Shown here piece by piece: positions 39,001-50,259 of a stretch of 64,000 nt of DNA. The translations under genes were made by a program, and so were the position numbers. The stretch's first letter is position 1. Each line of letters starts with the position of its first letter. Source of the DNA: Solen grandis (taxonomy: Eukaryota; Mollusca; Bivalvia; Adapedonta; Solenidae); assembly GCA_021229015.1 (NCBI GenBank), contig CM037789.1, positions 41,204,926 to 41,268,925 of the forward strand, given 5' to 3'. The notes below the pieces were generated by a model that saw only the letters and a program-made list of their open reading frames with translations, was not told the origin of the DNA and did not search any database.

Positions 39001-41539
39001 TTAAAAATTTTTTTTTCCCTTTTTAAAATTTTTTTTTTTTGTGTGGGGGAAAAAAATCTTTTTAAAACTGGGGCGGTGGGGGCCCCCGGGGGGGGGGGGC
39101 CCTAAATTTGGGGGGTTTTTGGGGGGAAAGGGGGTTTTAAAAGGGGAAAAATTTTTTGTCCTAATTTTGTTTTATTTATTTTTTTAAAAATCCGGGGCGG
39201 CGTAGCCCCCTTTGGGTTTTGGGGGATCCCCCAACCCCTTTGGCACCTTAAATTTTCTGGTGCTTATTTTATTTTCATTAATTCCCGCCCTTTTTGGGGG
39301 TTTTAAACCCCAAAATCAGGGGAAAAATTTTTTTTAAAAAAAAAATAAAAGTTTTTTTTAATTAGGGGTTTTTAGGGGGTTTAAAAATGTCACTGCGATG
39401 TGAGTATTCCATTTTTTAAATCGATGAGGGAAAACCCCCCGCAAAAAACAGGGGTGATACACTTTGGGGACCCCCGGGGAAAAACCCAAAAACCCCCCAA
39501 AATTGAGCGGATGGCTTTTTTAAAAAGAAAAAGTGACACGAGGCATCGAACCAAAAATTAAAAGAATTAGGTTAAATTTTAAAAATTTTTTAAACCAAAA
39601 AAACCCCAGAAAAACCATTTTTTTTTTAAAAAACCATTTTAAATAGATAAAATTTTTTTTTAAATTAAAAACCCTCCAGTTTGGGGAAAAAAATTTTTCA
39701 AATGGGGAAAATCCGCAAATTTTAAAAGGTGGAGGAAGCCCCCAAAAGTACTGGGGCTTTGGGGGGAAACCCCCCAAAAACCAAAATGCAACCAAAACGG
39801 GGAATTCCCCCCCAAAAAAATCCGAATTCCCTGCAGGGATTCAAAAACCCATGCAGGATTTGGTTTTTTTGGGGCCCGGGGGCCCTATAAAAAATTTTTA
39901 AAATTTCATTTATGTTTTACTTTTGCACAAAAGGGGAAAAATAAAAAAATTTAATGAAAATTTTTTTAAATTTTAATTATAAAAATTTAAATTTTGGCCC
40001 CCAAAAAACCCAAAAAATTGAGGAAAAAGGGGGAACCCCCCGCCCCCCTCATTCGGGGAGGTTTTTTTCCCTGAAAGTGAATGGCCCGGTTTTTCCTTTT
40101 TGGTCGGCCCGGGGACACATATTTTTTTAAACCCCTGAGCCCCCAATTGTTAAATATATATCAAATAAACAAACCCAAAAAACCCGACATAATTTTTTTT
40201 TTTCCCCAAAAAAATCATAAACATTTAATTTAAAAACTTTTTTGAAAACAAAACTTCATTTTTTTAAAAAAAATTTTAAAGTACTTTTTAAATCCCGTCA
40301 GAAAAAAAAAAGTAGAATTTGGATAAACCCAAAATTGTTATACAGCTACAAAGATTCAAAAATTTTAAAATTTTTCCCTTTTTTGGTTCAGGAAAAAGGG
40401 GTTTGTTTTTAAGATCAAATATTTTACTGGTCTAAAACAAACCCCGGGGGGGACCCTTTTTAATTTTTTTTTGTAAAAAAAAGTTGGCCCCCTTTTTTAA
40501 CACTAGTTTCTTCCTTTTTCCCCCCCAAAAAAAAACAAACAATTTCCAAAAAATTAAACCCCTCTTTTAATTTTTTTTTATTTTAATGACTGGGTATGAA
40601 AGTTCGGCTTTTTTTTGGTAGAAAAAAGCCCCCCCGTTTAATTTTTTTATAGGGAAAGGGCAAATGTTTTTTCCCCCCCCCCCTATTTGACAGGTAATAA
40701 ACGCTTTTTTAAAAGGGTTTTTCCCCCCGTTTATCAGCTGTTTCCGGTCGGAAAAAGTGTTATTTTTTTTGGGGGAAAAAAGCCGTTTTCCCCCCTAAAA
40801 AAAAGTGTTTTTTCCCCAAAAAAAAAGACTATTTTGGGAAACGGGGGAAAAAACTCTTTTTAAAATTTTTAATAATAAAAAATTTTTTATAAAAATCGTA
40901 GTTTTTTTTAAAAAAATTTATGGAAAAAAAAAAAAACCCCGGGTTTCCCTTAAAAAAACCCCCACGCGGGTTTTCCCCTTTTTTTTTTTAAAACCCGAGC
41001 CATATTGTAGACGCTTTCAAATTTTTTTTTTCCAAAAATTTTTTTTGGGCGAATCCCTTTTTTTCATAAAGGTTTTATTTAAATTTTTTTTTTCCCCAAA
41101 AGGGCCCCTTTTTTAAAAAAAAAAAAAAAACGATTTTTCTGGAAGGGGATATCGGGCATCAAATCAAAGGGGAAAAAATTTTCTGCAAAGAAATTTTTTT
41201 TAGAAGGAGTATTCCCCAAAAAAAGTATTTTTTATTTTTCCCTTTCCCCTTTTTTTGGGGAATTTTTTCCCCGGGGGAAAATTTAAATTTTTTTTTTAAA
41301 ATTCCAAATTTTTTGGGGGTTTTCACGAAAAAAGTTTAAAAAAAGGGTTAAAAATTCAAAATAAGATTTTTTTTAAAATTTTTAAAAATTGTTAGAAAAA
41401 TTTTTTCCCCCGGGGGGAAAAATTTTTTTTCTTTTTAAAAAGGGGGTAGTAGTATGAACCCCCCTTTTGCAAAAGGGGAATTTAAAAAAACTTGCATTTT
41501 ATATGAATTTCTTAAAATTTAAAAAAAAAAAAAAGGGGC

Positions 41540-42860
41540 TTTTTTAACTTTTTGACCTCCTTTTTTTTTAAAAAAAGGGGAAAAAGTATTGCTTTTAAAA
41601 ATTTTTGGGCCCCCCCCAAAAATTTTTTCCCCCGGGGTTTTTTAATTTAAAATTTTACAGTTTTTTGGGAATTTTTTTTACTTTTTTTTTTTTAACGGAC
41701 AACTTTTTCTATTTTTGCACCCTAAAATACTTTTGACTTTTAACTAAAAGATAAAAGAATTAAAATAGGGGGCCACCATTTCTCGTTTTAGAGTTTAAGC
41801 TTATGGTAAAAAAATCACTGTTTGCTAAAATTTTTTGGAAAAAAACAAAAACATTTAAAAAATTTGGAAAAATTGAATTCTAAATACCTTAATTTCAATA
41901 GCATTATAAAAATTTTAGATTATTTTATCATGATTTGTTACTTGTGTTCTATAAGTTATAGGTGAAATACTGTCAAACATGCACGGAAAGTAAACTACGA
42001 GCAAAATTAGTCATTGTGTCTGGACCAAAATATATACAAAAACTGCCCAAATGCTATGGAATTTTTATATATGGTATATATATTATGCATGGATGGCTGC
42101 ATGGCGCTTTTTAGTACGACCAATTTCTGCTGGTCCCCGGTTTCCATTCGTTTGCCTTGAATGCTTACTGCTAAGAGACTAGCCACAGGACATTAGATTA
42201 CAAGTGATGCATAAAATACATTGCAAACGTACACAATGTCATTTACTAACTTACGTAGATGCACCTTAAACTGTATACATAGACTTATAAGTAGTGAGAG
42301 AAAACAACTTAATAACACAAATGAAATAGTCAATAGAAAGCATAACCTTTTGCATCTATGCCAAGCACTTCTCTTTTAAGATGAATGTACATGTATATAT
42401 AAATTTACATCAACCGATCATTTACGTAAATGCCCTTCCATATGATTAAAGCTCTCCAGTTGGTCCTTACGAGACTGACCTTTTCAAGAAGGTAACTTTT
42501 AGTATTTTCTATTTTATGTAATGCCCTGTTTTTTGTTGTGGGGTTTCTTGTCAATTTACATACATCTCCTGGAGTTCATTTTTAATATGTAAGGGATTTC
42601 TAAAAGCCCTTTTTGCCCTTTCCCTTATTGTTTATCTCCTCAACACAAGTTCAACGTCTATATCGGCACCGTCAGCTGTATTTTAACATCGTAACTCATA
42701 CAAAAAAAATAATAAAAAACGTAATCTAATAAACAACTTAATTAAAACAAAATGTTTTTCTTTCTTTTTTAAATCAAAAATTAGTCTCATCCACTTTACA
42801 CTGTGTTCAGGAAATTCACAACTCCGCGAAGGAAGTAGGAATGTAGGCCACCAAAACCAA
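41540..42860 (+). repeat. Duplicated segment, copy C (end of the unit)
   Basis: It matches copy A from about 17350 to 18360: anchors are cttatggta...aatcactg...ttgctaaaat (41805; A 17612), aactacgagcaaaattagtc (41992; A 17792), attgtgtctggaccaaaata (42012; A 17812), ctattttatgtaatg (42508; A 18036) and ctccgcgaaggaagtag (42822; A 18330). Between about 42060 and 42440, C has some 380 bp where A has about 130 bp of different sequence, an insertion/deletion difference. Base quality recovers at about 41900. Confidence 0.8.
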
Positions 42861-43124
42861 TACATTTTTTCCCAAAAGGAAAGTAGGTAAAGCAGGCATT
42901 GTTTACTTACTGTTAAGGAGGATAAAATATTTATAATTGAGTTAGGGCTAAGATAATTCTAAAAAAGAGCATTTTTTCACACATTAGATATCCCAGTAAA
43001 TGGATATGAATGGCGCAATTCATATGCTGTAAGAAACATGATGTATTTAGTAGAGCAACAAGAACAACAACAAGGAGTATAGGATAGAGTCCATTAAGAA
43101 TTTCTACAGACAATTGGGACAAAG

Positions 43125-43224
43125 NNNNNNNNNNNNNNNNNNNNNNNNNNNNNNNNNNNNNNNNNNNNNNNNNNNNNNNNNNNNNNNNNNNNNNNNNNNN
43201 NNNNNNNNNNNNNNNNNNNNNNNN
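43125..43224. other. Assembly gap (100 N)
   Basis: Exactly 100 N. With the gap at 13149 it delimits the contig that carries the duplications and the corrupted sequence. Confidence 0.99.
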
Positions 43225-43455
43225 GACACATGTACAGATATAGTGCCGCCTCACTGCAGTATCACGATGTAGACAAGTGACATTGTACCACATCCAGTCA
43301 CATTATCCTGACATCCAACCATGGCCATGTGTGAAAGAATTATACCAGTTCTATTTCTAACGTTACTTTGGTATGTTGCAGCCGGAAATTAACTGAGCCC
43401 TTGGTCTCCCAGTTTCTAGGTGAACAATCTAATCAATCCACCACCAATAGCATCT
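43225..43455 (-). mobile_element. SINE-C copy, minus strand, cut by the gap
   Basis: cagatatagtgccgcctcac, cagtcacattatcctgacat, aattataccagtt and ctttggtatgttgcagccgg occur in the same order as in the copies at 44708 and 57930. The tRNA-like head lies at the right (about 43380-43450) and is diverged. The 3' tail is missing in the gap. Confidence 0.7.
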
Positions 43456-43960
43456 AATTATTGATAGTAATTATACATTTTAATTATATATTTTCAGGCA
43501 AGTGTGTCATACGCTTCTATTTTCAGCTCAATTTATTTTACAAGTCTCTACCATGGTTCATTTATAAAACAGCCATTATCATATATTGCATATTACACGG
43601 ATTCATGAATATCATATATCCACTTTTTACTTTTATCTATAAACTTTATATGTTTTACTTTTTAATATATCCATATTTTGATATTTTTTACTTCTTTCAT
43701 CACTTCTTATGTTAGTTTCATGACATGCAACTTTGTATACCTGGTAAACCACCTCAAATCATTACAGTTATGATAGAATCATTCGGGTAGAAAAAATACT
43801 TTAATTAAAGTAAAAACCGTTTTTTATTTTCACTACGCTTGGTCTGAAGTAAATTGTTCATAAATGTGACATAATTTATACTATATGCAAGGTAAACAGA
43901 AATAAGTACCAACATAAATAGCACTCAATCCACTCGGCCTTATTATGTTACCCATGTTCA
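43456..43960. other. Non-coding sequence
   Basis: AT-rich. One 84-codon plus ORF is hydrophobic and Tyr/Phe/Ile-rich as expected from composition. I see no gene. Confidence 0.45.
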
Positions 43961-44210
43961 AATATATCACAAACGCTTTGTTAACATATTTAAATATATC
44001 ACAAAATGCTTTACTCCAAATACAACAGAATAGCAAAAATATATCACAAAATGCTTTACTCCAAATACAACAGAATAGCTAAAATATATCACAAAATGCT
44101 TTACTCTTTATAAATGAATAGCTAAAATATATCACAAAATGCTTTACTCTCTACAACAAAGTAGCTAAAATATATCACAAAATGCTTTACTCTCTACAAC
44201 AAAATAGCTA
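43961..44210 (+). repeat. About 43-bp minisatellite, six copies
   Basis: The unit begins aatatatcacaaaatgcttt and ends in a variable part (actccaaatacaacagaat or actctctacaacaaaatag) followed by agct. The first copy is truncated and diverged, the others are close to identical, and the last two share the ctctacaac variant. Confidence 0.9.
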
Positions 44211-44707
44211 TCAAGAAAAAATTTCAGAATATATGTACCATAAAAATCACTTTTATTTGCAGTCTTTGTTATTTATTTACAAAAGTTGTATATCTTTTCA
44301 AAACAAGTTGGAATAATATAATCTCACCTAAATGTAAACTAATTTTGCGTATATAAACATAGTTTTCATTCATGACTTTTCTTATGCTGATAATTCTCAA
44401 TATTGACTGAGCACATCATTGTATATGGGTTTAAACTGTTAAAAGTAAATATAAGTTTGATCATGTGACACGGTTTACCTACAAAGTAAACACCCCTCAT
44501 TGAAAAGACAAGAATTTATTGATTGATCAACGTACTTCTTGATCTATTTTCACCAGAACCTTGTGAAGTCAGTGTTTGCTGGAGAGGACATTAACATATT
44601 AGAAGCAGACCTGATTTATAATTTGTTATGGCAAACATTTTATATGGCATTTTTCAGTATTTCAATTTATATACATAGATAATGCAGAATTTTTATGAAA
44701 ACCAAAA
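44211..44707. other. Non-coding sequence
   Basis: A short open stretch after ttttcaccag (from about 44560) reads about 41 codons in the plus direction but lacks a good polypyrimidine tract and any recognisable motif. I do not call it. Confidence 0.4.
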
Positions 44708-45025
44708 ATTATTATTTGTTTGTTTGTTGGGTTTAACGTCCCACCGATTAAGTATTTCAATCATTTGGAGACAATGTCTACTTGAGACAGATATAGTGCT
44801 GCCACACTGCAGTATCACGCTGTAGAGATGTGGCATGATACCACACCCAGTCACATTATCCTGACACAGAGCCAACCAGTCCTGCATCTACCCTTATTAA
44901 TGCTGAGTGCCAAGCAAGGGAGCTATACCAGTACCTTTTTTTACAACTTTGGTATGTCACGGCCGGGATCAAGCCAACGACTTCCAGCTCCTAAGTCAGA
45001 CACTCTAACCACTCAGCCACCGGGG
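44708..45025 (-). mobile_element. SINE-C, near full length, minus strand
   Basis: Read on the minus strand it starts with a tRNA-like head: ggtggctgagtggttagag (A box) and, about 35 nt further, ggcttgatccc (B box). A body of about 200 bp follows, then the 3' end gtgggacgttaaacccaac and a (CAAA)n-type tail at 44708-44730. Copies with the same architecture are at 34045 (+), 43225, 57930 and 58945 (minus). Minus-strand ORFs over it are SINE sequence. Confidence 0.85.
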
Positions 45026-45840
45026 TCGGTCAAAAAAACTACTACATATAATTTCAATGCGCAGACTCAACTCATGCCCATTAGTTTTTTGGAATTGGAG
45101 TATGATATTTGAGCCTGAGATTGCACTTAGTATTATTGTGAACACACGACCTGCATGGTCTATTGCCAGGAAGCTTTAGGAACTGTGGAAAGGGATTTGT
45201 TGAAATTATAAAAGCCTGTTTCCATATTGTCTTGAATGAAATAAATAATAGCATAAAAATTTATAATCTCAGTCTAGGATAAAAAAAATCATTTTAAGCA
45301 CTACATGTATTATAGCTGCACAGAAAAACTACATATTTCCTATACAAAGAAATACATTTTAATTAACTCAGACTGATTTCTTATCAGGTGCCATTCACAG
45401 GCGTAACTGATTCCCCTCTGAACACGTCCTTAAATTCAAACAGTTTTCCCCAAAACTTCTATTTGAGGATTTTTCTTTCCCCAAACTAGAAAATAATGGT
45501 GATTTTATCTCCTGAAATTATGCATGGTAAGACTGGGCACCCTCCCTATTATTAGAAAAGAAAGACCTGTATCATATACAAGCTTGATATAAGTTTTGCA
45601 AGTATTTCTTTCTGTAAAAGTTTTGTCAAATCTATTCAATCTGTAACTTTAAAACACTGAAACTGAGCTTTCATCTATCTTGCCATACATAAAGAAGGAC
45701 TGAATCATATCATATGCATGACCAATCACATGAATCTTCAAAATCAGACACCATGAGTTACCGATTACATTGCTGTAATCATTTCAGCTATCTCTTTACC
45801 CACGCTCAGAAATATTATTACTGCAAATTTTAATGGCTCA
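45026..45840. other. Non-coding sequence
   Basis: No supported ORF, exon or repeat. Confidence 0.45.
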
Positions 45841-46168
45841 CCATGCACTGGCAATCAAGTGTAAGTACACCATACACTGACAATCAAGTGTAAGTACACC
45901 ATACACTGGCAATCAAGTGTAAGTACACCATACACTGACAATCAAGTGTAAGTACACCATACACTGGCAGTCAAGTGTAAGTACACCATACACTGGCAAT
46001 CAAGTGTAAGTACACCATACACTGGCAGTCAAGTGTAAGTATACCATACACTGGCAATCAAGTGTAAGTACACCATACACTGGCAATCAAGTGTAAGTAC
46101 ACCATACACTGGCAGTCAAGTGTAAGTACACCATACACTGGCAGTCAAGTGTAAGTACACTGTACACT
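45841..46168 (+). repeat. 29-bp minisatellite, about 11 copies
   Basis: The unit is 29 bp: ccatacactggcaatcaagt followed by gtaagtaca. About 11 copies vary at two positions (ggc/gac and aat/agt) in patchy order, and the last is diverged. It lies directly beside the mariner element (46212). Each unit contains gtaagta, a splice-donor-like motif, on the plus strand. Confidence 0.93.
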
Positions 46169-46211
46169 GCTTTAGAATATCATACCTCAAATTATTGAGT
46201 AAATGTATTTA

Positions 46212-46241
46212 CGAGGTGTGTTCGTAAAGTTCCTGGACAAG
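46212..46241 (+). repeat. Mariner 5' terminal inverted repeat
   Basis: It begins cgaggtgtgttcgtaaagtt. It pairs with 48022-48051 with 29 of 30 matches. Confidence 0.95.
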
Positions 46242-46577
46242 CCCTTCTTTTTAATACTGTTTTCGATAATAAGTTAACTTATATAGCAAATTGAAGCTTT
46301 ATCATTATACTTTTTTATAAAGTGGATATATAAAAATATATATAGACAGAGAGTGAACATATCAGTCACCATAGCAACGTACCCCTGAAACCCCGCCGCA
46401 CTTTGCTAATATTATTAATACTCTATTATTAATTTCAAAATAAATTTATTTTACGTCAAAAACACGCGAAATTGATACAGACGTATGAATTGACGTCTTG
46501 TTAAAAAAAACTGACGTCATCCCCTTAGTTGTTTTGGCCGTTATTCCGGAAACGGAAAATAAGCTAGGTGACCTGTC

Positions 46578-47823
46578 ATGGCTACAACGTTAAAACTTGA
46601 GCAACGGTGCGTCATCAAATTTTGTGTCAGTGCTAATATGACACCGACAGACACTTTTTAAGTTTATTTTGAAAGGAAATAGCAATGCAACTGTATCTAG
46701 AAGTCTAGTGTTTGCCTGGCACAAGAAGTTCTGTGACGGACTTGAAGATGTTTCTGACAAACCACGTTCCGGTCGCCCAAGCCACGGGGAGGAGGACGTC
46801 CGTCGGGTGCGCGAAGTCGTCAGTGAGGACAGGCGAAGATCAGTGCGCGAGATTAGTGACATGACAGGAATCTGTGTAAATGTTGTGTATCGTATACTCA
46901 CAGAAACCTTGAAGATGAATAAAGTGTGCGCTAGGTGGGTACCTCGGCTTTAGACGGAGGACCAGAAAGCCACTCGCATTAACAATTCCAGATCGTTTCT
47001 GAGCCGCTATGACTGAGAGGGCTGTCAGTTTCTCCACCACATAGTCACAATGGATGAAACGTGGATGTATTTGTACGAGCCAGAATCTAAACAACAATCA
47101 ATGATATGGAAACACACAGATTCTCCACCCCCGAAGAAGGCGAGAACCTGCAAGTCGTCCGGGAAATTTATGTTCATGTTCTTCATGGACGCGCACGGAC
47201 TGATACTGTCGCACGCCGTACCAGCGGGGACCGCAGTAAACAACGCATACTATCAGAAGGTACGTTATCATGATTTGAAAATTATTTTGATTTAAAAATA
47301 TCTAGGCTTTTGCAACTTACTATTGTAAAAATTTATATCGTCCTATCGTTTTTACGAAATAATTATAATTATCATACTGTATAAAGTGCTCGTAAAATGC
47401 TTACATAACACGAAACATTGAATATGTTCTCATTTCTGACTGCAGGTTATCCGCCGACGTTTGATACAGGCACTCAGGCGTAAACGTCCGGACATGGAGA
47501 TTGATGAGTTTATCTACCACCAGGACAACGCACCTGCCCATCGGGCCGTCGAAACCTTAGAAACGATCGACTTCCTGGGTATGGAACGGATTCCGCAAGC
47601 ACCTTACTCACCCGATCTCGCGCCTATGGACTTTGCTCTATTTCCGCGTCTGAAGGCCGAGTTGCGCGGGAAAAGGTTTGTAGACCTGGATGATATTCGC
47701 ATGGAAGTTCTGAGAGTGTTATCCACTTACCAGAAGAGTTGGTTTATGGACGTGTTTAGTAAGTGGGTACAGTGCCACCGAAAGTGTGTCGATTGCAACG
47801 GGTAATATTTTGAGAAGTTGTGA
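46578..47823 (+). pseudogene. Mariner transposase, inactivated, with apparent intron
   Basis: The start is ATG at 46578 (MATTLKLEQRC). A one-base expansion in a T run near 46655-46659 ends this frame with TAA at 46659. The homologous frame continues from 46660 with the helix-turn-helix region (VFAWHKKF, DKPRSGRPSH). In-frame stops follow at 46951 (TAG) and 47014 (TGA). The catalytic region is intact at residue level: the first Asp is in MDETW (47053), the second in YHQDNAPAH (47524), and the third in YSPDLAPMD (47629). There are 34 residues between the last two, the mariner signature. An intron at 47260-47445 separates YYQK from VIRRR. A third stop, TAA at 47803, precedes the conserved ending YFEKL and TGA at 47821. 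The total of about 352 codons equals the family length. The ancestor was intact and this copy is dead unless the stops are sequencing errors. Confidence 0.93.
47260..47445 (+). other. Apparent spliceosomal intron in the mariner transposase
   Basis: It starts gtacgt directly after the codons for YYQK and ends ctgactgcag directly before VIRRR. It is phase 0, 186 bp, AT-rich and full of stops, in contrast to the GC-richer exons. Aligned to mariner transposases in general, removing it restores a continuous protein without loss of residues, which is why I read it as an intron and not a random insertion. Confidence 0.75.
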
Positions 47824-48021
47824 CGTTAACGCTGAAGTTGTGTTGAGTAACGTCGTCAATCAGCGGCGTGGTAGTGTTAGTTGTTGTTTTTGTTTTATTG
47901 TAACTTTACAATAGTTCTTTGTATTTTTTTAATATTTTACATGTGCATTATAATTATTCTACCGATTACGATGATATAAAATTTACTGTAATCAGCAACC
48001 ATTTGGTTTCGTTTTCTTTAA

Positions 48022-48051
48022 CTTGTCCAAGAACTTTACGAACACACCTCG
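48022..48051 (-). repeat. Mariner 3' terminal inverted repeat
   Basis: It ends ctttacgaacacacctcg, followed by the TA duplication. Confidence 0.95.
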
Positions 48052-48053
48052 TA

Positions 48054-50021
48054 TATTGTCACTTCTCTTTCACAAAACATAAACAACATTTAAAAGGCAA
48101 TTTAAATATTGAAATCAGAATATGAAGGGCTAGACTCTCAATCAATGCTTATCAATGCAAGTTTATCTACAACATAAAAAATGTTTGTAACATATCAGCA
48201 TCTTATATCACTTTTCTCTGATATGACAGAAAAATGAATGTGAGGATGTCATTTTATGATATTCTACAAAACTTTTATAATGTATTCCTGTATTTTAACT
48301 ATTGAACAAGCTGCTACTTTAAATTGTGATGGCTTGGTGCAGACCTTCTGTAAATGCTTCTTTTAAATTTCTAAGTATGTAGTTACCTGTTAAGTTTTAC
48401 ACCAAGCCTTCAATGTGTTTTGGTTTGTTTTTCAGCTATGAAATAATTTGTGGTTATATCTGGACCATTACACTCATAAATCAAGCCTATATCATGGGAT
48501 ATTTCAGTAACACGGTTATCATAAATTCAGAGTTAAAAATCAACGAAGTAAACAACTGCAAAACAGCCCAATTTTTTTTCCCTGGAAACCATCATATTGT
48601 TATGATAAACTTAAAGGAAGGGCAGATGATTTGTTACAGAAAATATGTCAGAGAGAAAAATAAAGTAGATCAAATGCAATTTAATGATTAGTGAAAGGTG
48701 TTTGGCATCAAATTTGTTTTGTTTCCAACATAGTGGATGGAGATTAGCACTGTTTATCATTATGATACACACATTCATACAGCTATAAACCAACTAAAAG
48801 GTCTCAATATATTACTGTCAAAAGACTTTTGTACCCAGAAGTTTACCACTTGATTACCTTATTATACTTGAAGGCCAACCATGCCACGTGTTCTCGAAAA
48901 TCTCAGGCTCAAATTTGAGTATCATGCTCCAATCCTTATTGAAACATTAAATGGGCACAGTTTGAGTCTGATTATGATTTTTATTTTCGAGAACATGGGG
49001 CTGGCTCTACAAATGTCCAATTTGAATCCCAAACTTACCTATAGTTTATTAGTTTGCTACTATATACATACACTAACTAGAGCTACAGAAGATAATTATA
49101 TACCCCGGCTTCACTACCTTGACTCAAAAATATGATAGATATATAAGTCAACTTTTTGTATAGCAGTACACAACAAGATGGGACATTTGTGACAACTATA
49201 TATAGAGATACAAAATAAAGAATAGGTTTATTTGCAACTTCTAAAATCCACAAATGATGCTGAAAATGCATGCCTCACTGCACTCATATCTTCAAATTTG
49301 AAAACCCAGTTAACATGGGTATACCATGCATGACAGCATGTTGTCAAAATTAGGTAAGAAGTGTACTCCAGCCTTGTCAATGTCACCCAATACAACACCT
49401 GAATGCACAATTACATTACCTATAGATGTTACCATGACTGACAGGCAATATTGATGTAATGTTTGTTTGTATGACAACCTAGACAGGGAGAGGCTTCAAG
49501 TGGGTGTGGCTAGGACAATGTGACATGCCAAATTGTGATAAAACCCCCTGAATATCTGGTTTATTGCTGTCCAAGTCTGTCCTGCAGTGCCAACATTACA
49601 TCACAAACAGTTATACTTGTGACCTTATTTTTCACAGATTGTGGGTTAACCTAGCTTTGCACTTAATCTTGAAAACTATATTTTTACCATATTTTTGTAA
49701 CTCCTAGATCAATCAATTTAATACTCTTTCAGCTTGAGTGTATAAATGTGTGAATACTAGACATGCAATTAAGAATGCAATGTTTAAGAATTGTCCAAAA
49801 TGTCTTCATATTTTATACAACCCTATAACTTCTAGATTATGGTTTGAAGTAATAATATGGGAAAATGAGAGAACTTTCCCACCGCAAAAATCTTACTGAT
49901 CAGTATTCTGACTCTTCAAAACAATATTCTTAACCATTTTTATCAAATAACTGGAATATATCAGTACTTAAAGATTTGACACATGTACATAAGTTACATC
50001 ATGTAAGATTCATTATATCAA
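48054..50021. other. Non-coding sequence with one small palindrome
   Basis: The perfect 13-bp arms tgttctcgaaaat (48889-48901) and attttcgagaaca (48983-48995) are flanked by gccaacc and ggctggc, so the hairpin extends imperfectly. An ORF reads through it but shows no domain. The remaining sequence is unremarkable. Confidence 0.5.
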
Positions 50022-50221
50022 TTAACCCTTACAATATGCTGTGAGCACTTTTGACAACCTTTACAACCAATGCAGACCTAGATCAGCCTGCACGTCCATG
50101 CAGTCTGATCATGGACTGCACTGTTCACTATTCAGAAGCAACCCCATAAACAACTAATGGCACAGTCCAAAATGAAGAATGGACTAGTCTTATTAAGAAA
50201 TTCAGCATGGTAAGGGGTTAA
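50022..50221. mobile_element. TTAA-flanked MITE, 200 bp
   Basis: The ends ttaacccttacaatatgctg and cagcatggtaaggggttaa are imperfect inverted repeats. TTAA stands at both ends (50022-50025 and 50218-50221), again a piggyBac-like signature. The interior contains a near-perfect palindrome, gatcagcctgca (50081-50092) and tgcagtctgatc (50099-50110). A diverged relative of this inner part occurs at about 52077-52110. There is no ORF. Confidence 0.65.
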
Positions 50222-50259
50222 AACCTTGATGACAATGATACAGGAAGACACTTAGCAAC

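Larger units (their letters stand above)
20740..41700. other. Low-quality consensus sequence; annotation unreliable
   Basis: Over about 21 kb the text is dominated by short homopolymer runs (aaaa, tttt, cccc, gggg) that replace mixed sequence, with extreme runs of C and G. Where the underlying sequence can be compared with copy A, single bases have been overwritten by a neighbour: for example gacaagtgattgg in A is gaaaagggttgg in B. The many ORFs rich in Phe, Lys, Gly and Pro here are products of this pattern, and I call none of them. Recognisable remnants are the RT of copy B, two tRNA-like SINE heads, and stretches such as ggggtcaaggtcac (about 28467) typical of dispersed repeats. Confidence 0.85.
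46212..48051 (+). mobile_element. Full-length mariner-like element (DD34D), 1840 bp
   Basis: The terminal inverted repeats of 30 bp (46212-46241 and 48022-48051) differ at one position. TA dinucleotides flank both ends (46210-46211 and 48052-48053), the target duplication of Tc1/mariner insertion. The interior holds one plus-strand transposase pseudogene with HTH and DD34D regions. At 1840 bp it is longer than the usual 1.3 kb mariner because of long untranslated ends (about 366 bp and 230 bp) and an apparent 186-bp intron. Both ends are intact, so the copy could still be mobilised in trans by an active relative. Confidence 0.95.

Noticed and set aside
45841..46168. CRISPR-like regular repeats
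   Set aside because: Units are contiguous 29-mers without unique spacers, and the genome is eukaryotic.
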